From Anderseniella sp963700735 (lineage in GTDB: Bacteria > Pseudomonadota > Alphaproteobacteria > Rhizobiales > Aestuariivirgaceae), in assembly GCA_963700735.1 (NCBI GenBank), contig CAVOYR010000007.1, positions 434,001 through 498,000 on the forward strand: a DNA stretch of 64,000 nt, given 5' to 3'. Below, piece after piece: positions 33,465 to 42,503 of this stretch. Position numbers and translations under genes: made by a program. Position 1 is the stretch's first letter. The number at the start of each line of letters is the position of its first letter. The notes under the pieces were generated by a model. It saw nothing but the letters and a program-made list of their open reading frames with translations, was not told where the DNA came from and ran no database searches.

Positions 33465-35003
33465 ATGAGCGATCCGGCGTCCTGCAATGCGGCATTGGAG
33501 CTGGCAGACCGTCACCTGGCCGAAGGCCGTGGCGGCAAGGTTGCCTATATCGATGACGAGCGCCAGATCACCTTCGCGGGGCTGGTGGACGGCACGATCA
33601 GGGTTGCCAACCTGCTGGAGGGCCTCGGCATCGCGCGTGAGGCCCGCGTGGCCGTGCTGATGCATGACACCGTGGACTGGCCGTGCGTGTTCCTCGGGGC
33701 GATCCGGGCCGGCATCGTGCCCGTGGCGCTCAATACGCTGCTCACCGCCGACCAGTACCGCTACATGCTGTCGGACAGCCGGTCGCAGGTGCTGTTCGTG
33801 TCTGCCGCCCTGCTGCCGGTGGTGGAACCCGTGTTGGGCACGCTGCCGTTTCTGAGGCACGTCGTGGTCGCCGGCGGCGAGGCGGGCGCGCACGGCTCGC
33901 TCGCTGCCCTGATGGCTGCGGCGTCCCCCGCGCACCAGCCCGCCGATACATCGCCCGACGAGGTTGCCTTCTGGCTCTATTCGTCCGGCTCTACCGGCCA
34001 GCCCAAGGGCGTCATGCACGTGCATTCCAGCCTGATGGACACCGCCGACACCTATGGCGCCACACGCTCGGCATCAGCGAGGACGACGTGGTGTTTTCCG
34101 CCGCAAAACTGTTCTTCGCCTATGGTCTTGGCAATGCGCTGACCTTCCCGCTGTCGGTCGGCGCGACCACCATCCTGTATGCCGGGCGTCCCACGCCGGA
34201 CGCGGTGCAGCAGCGGCTGCAAAAGCATGACGTCGACCATGTTCTTCGGCGTGCCGACGCTCTATGCCGCCATGCTGGCCGACAAGTCCCTGCACGCCCG
34301 AAACCGGCTCAGGCCGGCTGGCAAAATGCCTGTCCGCCGGCGAGGCATTGCCGGCCGAGGTGTCGTCGACGCTGGCAGAAGCGCTTCGGCATCGAGATCT
34401 GGGACGGCATCGGCTCGACCGAGATGCTGCACATCTTCCTGTCCAACGGGCCGCACGGCCACAAGCGCGGCACCACCGGCGACGCCGTGCCCGGCTACGA
34501 CCCTGAAACTGGTCGACGAACAGGGCAGCGAGCTGGGCCAGGGCGAGATCGGCGAACTGCTGGTATCTGGCGCGTCGTGCTGCAACGGCTACTGGAACAA
34601 GCGCGAGAAAACCCGCTCCACCTTCGAGGGCAAGTGGGCGCGTACCGGCGACAAGTACATCCGCGATGAAGACGGCTTCTACCAGTACTGCGGCCGCACC
34701 GACGACATGTTCAAGGTGTCCGGCATCTGGGTGTCGCCATTCGAGGTTGAATCGGCCCTGGTCAGCCATGAGTCGGTGCTCGAATGCGCCGTTGTCGCCC
34801 ACGAGGACGACGAGGGGCTGGTCAAGCCGAAGGCCTTCGTGGTGCTGAACGACGGCTTCGGCCAGGACGGGCTGTTCGACATGCTGAAGGAACACGTCAA
34901 GGCACAGGCCGGCCCGTGGAAATATCCGCGCTGGATCGAGTTCGTGCCGGACCTGCCGAAGACCGCGACCGGCAAGATCCAGCGGTTCAAACTGCGCGCA
35001 TGA
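33465..35003 (+). pseudogene. Benzoate-CoA-ligase-like acyl-CoA synthetase, five frameshifts
   Basis: AMP-forming CoA ligase. Start ATG 33465 has GGGAG 7 bp upstream. The phosphate loop YSSGSTGQPKGVMHVH is intact. Frame breaks then occur near 34058, 34232, 34305, 34367 and 34503, and the joined pieces read DDVVFSAAKLFFAYGLGNAL, TMFFGVPTLYAAMLADKS, CLSAGEALPAEV, IWDGIGSTEMLHIF and KLVDEQGSELGQGEIGELLV. The C-terminal domain is intact to KTATGKIQRFKLRA. This block set fits benzoate or hydroxybenzoate-CoA ligases. Corrected length is about 510 residues. It overlaps the hydrolase gene by 4 bp. Confidence 0.83.
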
Positions 35004-35776
35004 TTGCCGCCGGCGGCGCACTCCACATAAACGGCCAGGCGCTCGAAGCGCGCTGGATCGAGGGGGCAGACCAAAAGCCCGTCATCCTGATGCTGCACGA
35101 GGGGCTGGGCAGCGTCAGCCTGTGGCGCGATTTCCCCGACCAGGTGGCCGCATCCACCGGTGCGCCGGTGCTGGTGTGGTCGCGGGCCGGGTACGGCAAG
35201 TCGACGCCTGCGCAATTGCCGCGTCCGCTGACCTACATGCACGACGAGGCGATGTACTCACTTCCTGCTGTCGTGCAGCAGTTTGAGGGCCGCCGCCATG
35301 TGCTGCTCGGACATTCGGACGGCGCGTCCATCGCGCTGATCCATGCCGGCGATTGCCCCCAACCAGGGCTTGAAGGCCTCGTGCTGATGGCGCCGCACGT
35401 GTTTGTCGAGGATATCTCGATCACCGGCATCGAGGCCGCCCGCACCGCATGGCAGGCGGGCAACCTGCGCGACCGCCTGATGCGCCATCACGGCAGCAAC
35501 GTCGATTGCGCCTTCCTCGGCTGGAACGGGGCGTGGCTCGATCCGGCGTTTCGCCAATGGAACATTGAGCGCTACCTCAAGGCCATCACCGTGCCGTCGC
35601 TGCTGATCCAGGGCCGCGATGACGAGTACGGCTCCCTGGCCCAGCTCGAAGCAATCACGGCGCAGGTGTCCGGCCCGGTGCAAACCCTTGTGCTGGACGC
35701 GTGTGGCCACTCGCCACAAAAGGACCAAACAGCCGCCGTACTGGACGCCATCACCATTTTCATGGCGCAGCTGTAG
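35000..35776 (+). CDS. Alpha/beta hydrolase fold protein
   Basis: Hydrolase of 258 residues from ATG 35000, overlapping the ligase stop (ATGA). The oxyanion region is MLHEGLGSVSLWRDFP, the nucleophile elbow VLLGHSDGASIAL (GHSDG), the acid in LIQGRDDEYG, and the catalytic His in DACGHSPQKDQ. Coupling to the aryl-CoA ligase suggests hydrolysis of an ester or thioester in the same catabolic route. The substrate is unknown. Confidence 0.86.
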   Translation: MIAAGGALHINGQALEARWIEGADQKPVILMLHEGLGSVSLWRDFPDQVAASTGAPVLVWSRAGYGKSTPAQLPRPLTYMHDEAMYSLPAVVQQFEGRRHVLLGHSDGASIALIHAGDCPQPGLEGLVLMAPHVFVEDISITGIEAARTAWQAGNLRDRLMRHHGSNVDCAFLGWNGAWLDPAFRQWNIERYLKAITVPSLLIQGRDDEYGSLAQLEAITAQVSGPVQTLVLDACGHSPQKDQTAAVLDAITIFMAQL

Positions 35777-35785
35777 GAACCATCC

Positions 35786-36328
35786 ATGTTGATCACACGG
35801 CGAACCTTCGCCGGCGGCCTTGCCGTCGCCTCGCTCATCGGCCCCGCACACGCATCCAGCGGGTACCGGGCCTATGCGGACGCGATGCTGGCCAGCCCGC
35901 CCCGCGGCGCCATCATCCGGCCTGACCTTGAAGCCTATCTTGACCAGCTGGCGGCGTCTGCCCGCAGCCAGGCCCGGCGCAGCCCGGTGCAGCCGTCCGA
36001 TGCGCTGCGCGGCATGGCCCGCGCCCAGGCACTGGAGATGGTCAAGGGCAATTTCGTCGGCCACCAGAGTGCATCCGGACACAGCTTCCGCAAGCGGTTC
36101 GAGGCTTTCGCCGACCCGGACCAGCGCGGCGACTTTGGCGAGAACGCCGCCCGCGACCGCCAGCGCGGCGAGGTGGACGAAGACAAAGCGCGGCGCCTTT
36201 TCACCCAGTGGATGGACAGTGCCGGTCACAAGCGCAACCTGATGAACCGCTGGTACGCCTTCGTGTCGACCGGGGCTGCCCAGGTCGAGCACCACCTCTA
36301 CGCTGTACAGATATTCTGGGAGCGGTAA
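35786..36328 (+). CDS. CAP-domain (SCP-like) exported protein
   Basis: Protein of 180 residues with an N-terminal export signal that contains RRTFAGGLAVA, possibly Tat-type, ending near PAHASSG. The CAP domain shows LRGMARAQALEMVKGNFVGH, FGENAARDR and WMDSAGHKRNLMNRWY, the conserved His/Glu pocket of YkwD-like proteins. The role of bacterial CAP proteins is largely unknown. It lies 9 bp after the hydrolase gene and 13 bp before the TPR-glycosyltransferase gene. Confidence 0.85.
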   Translation: MLITRRTFAGGLAVASLIGPAHASSGYRAYADAMLASPPRGAIIRPDLEAYLDQLAASARSQARRSPVQPSDALRGMARAQALEMVKGNFVGHQSASGHSFRKRFEAFADPDQRGDFGENAARDRQRGEVDEDKARRLFTQWMDSAGHKRNLMNRWYAFVSTGAAQVEHHLYAVQIFWER

Positions 36329-36341
36329 TGCTTGCCACCCG

Positions 36342-37475
36342 ATGACGGGTGATTCTGCGACATTGCGCGATGCGGCGCTCCAGCACTACAAGGCGGGCCG
36401 GTTCGCTGAAGCCGCCCGGCTTCAGGTGCAGGTGGTCAATGCCATAGGCGGGCTCAAGCCCGAAAGCCTCGATGACCAGAAGCGGCTGGCGGCGTTCCTG
36501 TTTGCTGCCGGCGACCACCGCTCCACCGCTGCCGTGATGGGGCAGGTGGTGAAGATCGCGCCTGACGATGCCGAAGCACTGACCAATCTCGGGGTGGCCC
36601 TGTCGCGCATTGGCCAGTATGACGCCGCCGCGGAGTCACTCGACCGGGCTGTCGCGCTTGCGCCCGATGCGGTCAACACCCGCGATGCGCTGGCGTCGGC
36701 CTGTTACCGGCTGAACCGCCTTGAGGACGCCCGCCGCCATGGTGAACGGTCCCTGGATCTGAAGGACCAGGCGGCTGCCCTCGCAGGCAAGGCCTACCCC
36801 GTGCCGCAACAGCTTGCTTCGTTCTCGGACGTTGATCCGGGACGCAACATCATTGCCTTTTCGCTGTGGGGCGATGGCGCGAAGTACTGCGATGGCGCGG
36901 TAGCAAACGCCGAGGCGCGAGCCTCGATCTATCCCGGCTGGACATGCCGGTTCTATGTCGATGATACGGTGCCGGATCCAGTGCGCGGCAAGCTTGTGGC
37001 ATCGGGCGCACAGGTGCAGATGATGCAGCGCAAGAGCCCCTTCGACGGCCTGTTCTGGCGGTTCCTGCCAATGAACGATGGCCACACCCGGCATTTCCTG
37101 GTGCGTGATGCGGACTCCGTCATCAATACCCGTGAACGCGCGGCGGTGGAGCAATGGCTTCAGTCCGGCAAGGCGTTTCATGTGATGCGTGACTGGTGGA
37201 CCCACACCGAGGTGATTCTGGCCGGCATGTGGGGCGGCGTGGGTGGAGTGCTGCCGCCGCTGGGCCGAATGCTGAAAGGCTTCAAGCCGGGTTCGCTGGC
37301 CAACTGGCATCTTGACCAGTGGTTCCTGCGCCAGTGCGTGTGGCCAACGGCCCGGCAGAGCTGCCTCATCCACGACAGCAAGTTCAAGGCGCTGGGCGCG
37401 GTGGATTTTCCGGCAGGCAGCGGCTTGCCGCCCGGCCATCATGTCGGCCAGGATGCATCGGTTCACCGCAAATAA
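36342..37475 (+). CDS. TPR-repeat protein with C-terminal glycosyltransferase-like domain
   Basis: Fusion of 377 residues. The first 150 or so hold tetratricopeptide repeats (HYKAGRFAEAARLQVQVV; EALTNLGVALSRIGQYDAAA; NRLEDARRHGERSLDLKD). After a short linker a second domain starts at about residue 165: IIAFSLWGDGAKYCDGAVAN, IYPGWTCRFYVDDTVP, a DxD-like HFLVRDADSVINTRE, and FHVMRDWWTHTEVILAGMWG. This resembles family 8/32-like sugar transferase folds seen in surface polysaccharide loci. Catalysis is inferred from the DxD only. No signal peptide is seen. Confidence 0.7.
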   Translation: MTGDSATLRDAALQHYKAGRFAEAARLQVQVVNAIGGLKPESLDDQKRLAAFLFAAGDHRSTAAVMGQVVKIAPDDAEALTNLGVALSRIGQYDAAAESLDRAVALAPDAVNTRDALASACYRLNRLEDARRHGERSLDLKDQAAALAGKAYPVPQQLASFSDVDPGRNIIAFSLWGDGAKYCDGAVANAEARASIYPGWTCRFYVDDTVPDPVRGKLVASGAQVQMMQRKSPFDGLFWRFLPMNDGHTRHFLVRDADSVINTRERAAVEQWLQSGKAFHVMRDWWTHTEVILAGMWGGVGGVLPPLGRMLKGFKPGSLANWHLDQWFLRQCVWPTARQSCLIHDSKFKALGAVDFPAGSGLPPGHHVGQDASVHRK

Positions 37476-37502
37476 CAGGTGTCGCGCCCTGGAGTCCTGA
37501 CG

Positions 37503-37916
37503 CTACCCGTTCTGGAACCGTGCGATGGCGGCATGCTCGATGGCAGCGGTGGCCAGCTTGGACAGTTCCAGCTTGTCGCGCAGCATGGCCAGGAAGCGGA
37601 TTTCCTCGCGCGCGATATTGCGGTCGGCAATGGCCACTTCCACAGCCAGCGCATAGGCGGTTTCGCGCAGGATCGGCGGCAGGCCCTCCCGGATGAGCCC
37701 AAGCACGGTTTCGAGCCCGCTGTCTTCCTGCAGTATCTCGCCGCACTCCTGCGCCACGTGCGTCAGCCGCTCGGCATTGAAGCCGGAAAACGCCGGCAGC
37801 GTCTGCACCAGCCTGCCGATGCGGGCCAGTTCCGCGTTGCCGATGCGGGCATCCACACCGATCATGGTGACCATCACGTAGATCAGCGCCTGGTGCTTGT
37901 TGATTGTCGCAGTCAT
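37503..37916 (-). CDS. TerB-like (tellurite-resistance TerB fold) protein
   Basis: Helical protein of 137 residues from ATG 37916. The TerB-type repeats VMVTMIGVDARIGNAELARI and YALAVEVAIADRNIAREEIR are visible; each contains the acidic DARIG or DRNIA turn. It overlaps the stop of the helicase gene by 4 bp, so it is probably co-translated with it. TerB-fold proteins are thought to act in stress or membrane-associated sensing, but no tellurite genes are nearby. Confidence 0.78.
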   Translation of the reverse strand: MTATINKHQALIYVMVTMIGVDARIGNAELARIGRLVQTLPAFSGFNAERLTHVAQECGEILQEDSGLETVLGLIREGLPPILRETAYALAVEVAIADRNIAREEIRFLAMLRDKLELSKLATAAIEHAAIARFQNG

Positions 37917-40772
37917 GTTTGCTCCGTGTCCCTTTTCAGAAAGCTTTTGACGATGTCGATTGCATCCACAAGCCCGACGCGCTCGATCGGCAGGCCGGGC
38001 GGAAAGGCGGTCGCGAACCGGCTGGCCATGCGTGCGTCCAGCATGACAAAGCAGCCCCGGTCGCCGGATGAGCGGATCAGCCTGCCGAATGCCTGCCGCA
38101 GCCGCAGCCGCACCTGCATGTCCTGCCATTGCGCGCCGCCGAACGCCTGCCGCCGTACCCGCTCCAGGATGGTGGGCTGGCCCCACGGCACCCGGTCCAT
38201 CACGATCAGCCGCAAGGCGTCGCCCGGCACGTCAACGCCGTCGCGCACCGCATCGGTGCCGAGCAGGCAGGCATTGGCCTCCGACCGGAACATGTCGACC
38301 AGCGTGCCGGTATCAATCGGGTCGGCGTGCTGGGCATACAGGGGCAAGCCCGCCTCGGCCATCGGCCGCACCATCCTGCGGTGCACCGCGCGCAGCCGCG
38401 ATATGGCGGTGAACAGCCCCAGCGCCCCGCCGCCTGCCGCCAGGAACAGTTCCCGGTAGGCAGCAGCCAGATGATCCATGTTGTCCCGCCCCAGGTCGTT
38501 CACCACCACCAGCCGTGAGTTGGCCAGGTAGTCGAACGGCGACTCCCACGAGTGCCGCTGCACCGGGTAGGGCAGGTGCACCGACCCGGTGCGGGTCTCG
38601 GCATTGCGCCAGTCGTCGGGCATTTCCGGCGGGCGGTCGCGCAGTGTCGCCGAGGTAATGATGATGCCGTCGGCCGATTTCAGCACCGACGTTGCCAGCG
38701 GGATGGTCGGGTCGACCCAGTGAGAATGAAGTCCTGTGTCGATTTCCCGGTCCCAGGCCTGCTCGACCGAAAACCACTCGACGAACTGGCTGTCGGCCTC
38801 GTCCACCAACCGGCCCAGCATGTCGACGAACCCGCCCAGCATCAGCTCCGACCGCCGTGTCAGCGAACGCGACAGTGCCTCGATCCGGGCACGTTCGGTA
38901 CTGTTCAGTTCTGCGGCCTCGTCGTCCAGCCGTTTCATCAGGCGTCTGGCCAATGCCGACATCGGCCGCTTCAGGTCGATCATGGCGGCTGCCAGCGTGC
39001 CGGCGGCAGCGCGCAGGCCGTCGATGAAGGGCCGGCAGTCGGTTTCGATGGTTGCACCGGACTCGTTCTCGCTGCGCGCGATCACCTGCTGGCGCACCAG
39101 CATCAGGAACGCTTCGGTCTCGCCGTCCGGCTGGCCCTGCTGGATGCGGCGCATCCACCCGGGTCCCGGCAGGCACAGCGCGCCTTTCAGCACCTCGTGC
39201 AGCAGGGTCTCGGCCTGGTCATCGTCCCCGGCGAGGTCACCCAGCCGGTCCACCAGCCCGCGGCCACGCCGCCTTTGGGTTTCAGGTCCCGCGGATCCAG
39301 CGCCTGAGCTCCGTGGTTTCCAGCCCGCTCAGGTGCCCCGAGAACGCCGAGTCAGCGGCATCGAACAGGTGGTGGCCTTCGTCGAACACCAGCCGCTTCA
39401 GGCCGCCTGCGCGCTCCTGGTCCTCGTCCATCTGCGCCTCACCCAGCGCCTGGTCCACCGCGATCTGGTGCAGCACCAGCGCGTGGTTGGCGATGACGAG
39501 GTCGGCCTTGCGCCCGGCGCGCACCGCCTTCTCGATGAAGCATTTGCGATAATGGGTGCAGGCCGAATAGATGCACTCGCCGCGCCGGTCGGTCAGTCCG
39601 AGGCCCATCGGCGTCATGGTGCGGTCGCCTTGTCCCGCCTCGTAGAACAGCCCCATCAGCCAGGCGGGGAAATCGCCACCCACCATGTCGCCGTCGCGGG
39701 TATGGCGCGCCCAGCGGGCGATCAGCCCGGCCATCAGCGCCGAGCGCGGATTGGAAGCGGTCATGCGGGCAAAGGCTTCCTGCATGTTGAGCAGGCAGGC
39801 ATAGTTCTCGCGGCCCTTGCGGATCACGATACGGGTGCGCCGCTCGGCTGGGTCCGGCACCAGCCGGGCGGTTTCCTGTTCGAGCTGGCGCTGCAGGTTC
39901 TTGGTGTAGGTCGAAATCCACACCGCCTGCTTGTTGCGCGTGGCCCACAACCACGACGGCGCAAGGTAGCCCAGCGTCTTGCCAAGGCCCGTCCCGGCTT
40001 CGGCCAGCACGATCTGGTTGCGCGCCGGGCTCTCGCGCGGCTCGAAGGCTGCGGTCACGGCGCCGGCATACTCGACCTGTTGCGGACGTTGCTCGGCGCT
40101 GCCCTTCAGCAACCCGGCGAGGAACGCCTGCGCTTCTTCGGGCCGCACCGGCTGGTGGCTGCCGGGCGGGCGCGGCCCGTCGTCCTCCCACTCGTCCAGC
40201 CGGTCCCACACGTTGAGCCCTGTCGCAAACACCGACGATGCAGAGACGTCGCGGGTTTCGCCCAGTGCTGCAATGACACGCTGCGCCCACGGCCACTTGC
40301 CCCGGTCGAGGAAATGCGCCACCTGCAGCGCCTCGCGCGAATTGGGGTACCCGGGTGCAGACAGCCGCGTGAGCAACGTCTCGGCCACGGCCAGCACGGT
40401 GGCCCCATCGGTCGGGCCGGGGGCAAGCCCGAGGGCGCGGGCAAGGCCCGCCGGTGTGGGCACTGCCATCGCGGCCGGGGCGGCAAAGGCAAACAGCTCG
40501 CACACATCAAGGTGCGCCTGCTCCCGTGCAGCCCGTACCACTGGCTGAGGCACCTGCGCGACCAGCGACAACCGGCCGGCCAGGTAGCCTGCGTGACAAA
40601 CAAGGTGCGGCCGGTCGGCCAACGCCTTCAGCGCGGCGGCGGCAGCCAGTGTCTGCGGCGGCAGGCCGGATGAGACGAGTTCGGCATTGACGCCCGCCAG
40701 CACCATCACCGGCGGCAGCGCGGGTGTGCTGCCTGCCTGCCTGGTCACGTTGTCTGCGGAGGTGTCATTCAT
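37913..40772 (-). pseudogene. DinG/YoaA-like ATP-dependent DNA helicase (XPD type), one frameshift
   Basis: Superfamily 2 helicase of about 950 residues. The first part (40772 to about 39283) has a long N-terminal domain, Walker A AEAGTGLGKTLGYL, iron-sulphur-type cysteines in ENYACLLN and CIYSACTHYRKCF, and DEGH in VFDEGHHLFD. It then stops after LRRWIRGT at about 39284. The second part (to 37913) continues in another frame with GIIITSATLRD, GTDAVRDGVDVPG and RLRQAFGRLIRSSGDRG (motifs IV-VI). One extra base near 39285-39290 explains the break. It is a sequence error or a recent inactivation. The gene is divergent from lysS and coupled to the TerB-like gene. Confidence 0.84.
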
Positions 40773-40865
40773 CGGCTGACTGATTCTGCCCTTTATGTTC
40801 GTAGCGCAATCTGGCACATGCTTGCAGCCCAGATCACCCTTTTTGAAACCGGTTGCCCAATTCTC

Positions 40866-42503
40866 ATGTCACGTATCCCTGTCGATCCCGCCCTCCGCGC
40901 CGCCGGCCTTGAAAGCAAGGCCTGGCCGTTCGAGGAAGCCCGCAAGCTGCTCCAGCGCGTCGAGGCGAAGAAGACCCGCCACGATTACATCCTGTTCGAG
41001 ACCGGCTATGGGCCATCCGGACTGCCGCACATCGGCACCTTCGGCGAGGTGGCACGCACCACCATGATCCGCCGCGCCTTTGAAATCATCTCCGATATCC
41101 CGACGCGGCTGCTGTGCTTTTCCGACGACATGGACGGCATGCGCAAGGTGCCGGAAAACGTGCCGAACCAGGAACTGCTCAGGGCCAACCTGCACAAGCC
41201 GCTGACTGTGGTGCCGGACCCGTTCGGGGAATTCGAAAGCTTCGGCCACCACAACAACGCGATGTTGCGCCGCTTCCTCGACACGTTCGGCTTCGAGTAC
41301 GAATTCGCCTCTGCCACCGAGTACTACAAGTCCGGCAAGTTTGACGACATCCTGCTGCGCACCGCCGAGCGCTACGACACGATCATGTCGATCATGCTGC
41401 CGACGCTGGGCGAGGAACGCCAGGCGACCTATTCCTGCTTCCTGCCGATCTCGCCCACCACGGGCCGGGTGCTGTACGTGCCGATGAAGCATGTCGATGG
41501 CAGGAACGGCACCGTGACCTTCGACGACGAGGACGGCACCGAGATGACGCTGCCGGTAACCGGCGGCAACGTGAAGCTGCAGTGGAAGCCCGACTTCGGC
41601 GCCCGCTGGGCAGCGCTTGGCGTGGACTTCGAGATGTTCGGCAAGGACCACGGGCCAAACGCACCGCTGTACGACAAGATCTGCGTCGCGCTGGGCGGCA
41701 TTGCCCCTGAGCATTACATCTACGAACTGTTCCTCGACCAGAACGGCGAGAAGATTTCGAAGTCCAAGGGCAATGGCCTGACCATTGACGAGTGGCTCAC
41801 CTACGCACCCACCGAAAGCCTGGCGCTCTTCATGTACAACAAGCCGCGCACTGCCAAGCGGATGCATTTCGATGTCATCCCGCGCGCGGTTGACGAGTAC
41901 TTCCAGCACTTGGGCGCCTATGCCCGCCAGGACGAGCCGAAGGACCGCATCAACAACCCTGTCTGGCACATCCACCAGGGCAATCCGCCGAAGGTCGAGC
42001 TGCCGGTCAGCTTTGCGCTGCTGCTCAACCTTGCCGCCGTCGCCAATGCCGACACCCGCGATGGCCTGTGGATGTTCATCCAGCGCTACCAGCCTGATTG
42101 CACTCCCGAGACCCACCCGGAGCTGGACCAGCTTGCCGGCTTTGCGCTGAAGTACTTCGAGGACTTCGTGAAGCCTGCCAAGCAATACCGCGAGGCCACG
42201 GCTGACGAGGCATCCGCCTTGCGCGACCTGTCCGCGGCGCTGGGCAAGCTGGCATCGCATACGTCGCCTGAAGACATCCAGTCGGTGGTCTATGACGTTG
42301 GCCGCCGCGAGCCGTGGACCAAGGAAAACAAGGACGGTTCCGTCGGCGTGTCGCTGGCGTGGTTCAACACCTTGTACGAAATCCTGCTGGGCGAGCCGCA
42401 GGGACCGCGCTTCGGCTCGTTCGTGGCACTGTACGGCATCGACAATACGCGCCTGCTGATCGACCGCGCGCTCAATGGTGAACTTGCACGAAAGGCTACC
42501 TGA
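40866..42503 (+). CDS. lysS: Lysyl-tRNA synthetase, class I
   Basis: Archaeal-type class I LysRS (LysK), the usual form in many alphaproteobacteria. ATG 40866 gives 545 residues. The HIGH motif is seen as SGLPHIGTFGEV and the KMSKS motif as GEKISKSKGNGLT. Also typical: FSDDMDGMRKVPENVPN and FEMFGKDHGPNAP. The stop overlaps the start of the M24 peptidase gene (TGATG). No class II lysS is seen in the window. Confidence 0.96.
   Translation: MSRIPVDPALRAAGLESKAWPFEEARKLLQRVEAKKTRHDYILFETGYGPSGLPHIGTFGEVARTTMIRRAFEIISDIPTRLLCFSDDMDGMRKVPENVPNQELLRANLHKPLTVVPDPFGEFESFGHHNNAMLRRFLDTFGFEYEFASATEYYKSGKFDDILLRTAERYDTIMSIMLPTLGEERQATYSCFLPISPTTGRVLYVPMKHVDGRNGTVTFDDEDGTEMTLPVTGGNVKLQWKPDFGARWAALGVDFEMFGKDHGPNAPLYDKICVALGGIAPEHYIYELFLDQNGEKISKSKGNGLTIDEWLTYAPTESLALFMYNKPRTAKRMHFDVIPRAVDEYFQHLGAYARQDEPKDRINNPVWHIHQGNPPKVELPVSFALLLNLAAVANADTRDGLWMFIQRYQPDCTPETHPELDQLAGFALKYFEDFVKPAKQYREATADEASALRDLSAALGKLASHTSPEDIQSVVYDVGRREPWTKENKDGSVGVSLAWFNTLYEILLGEPQGPRFGSFVALYGIDNTRLLIDRALNGELARKAT

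Noticed and set aside
38736..40673. 645-residue plus-strand open frame opposite the helicase
   Set aside because: A shadow frame: the minus strand carries clear helicase motifs on both sides of one frameshift.
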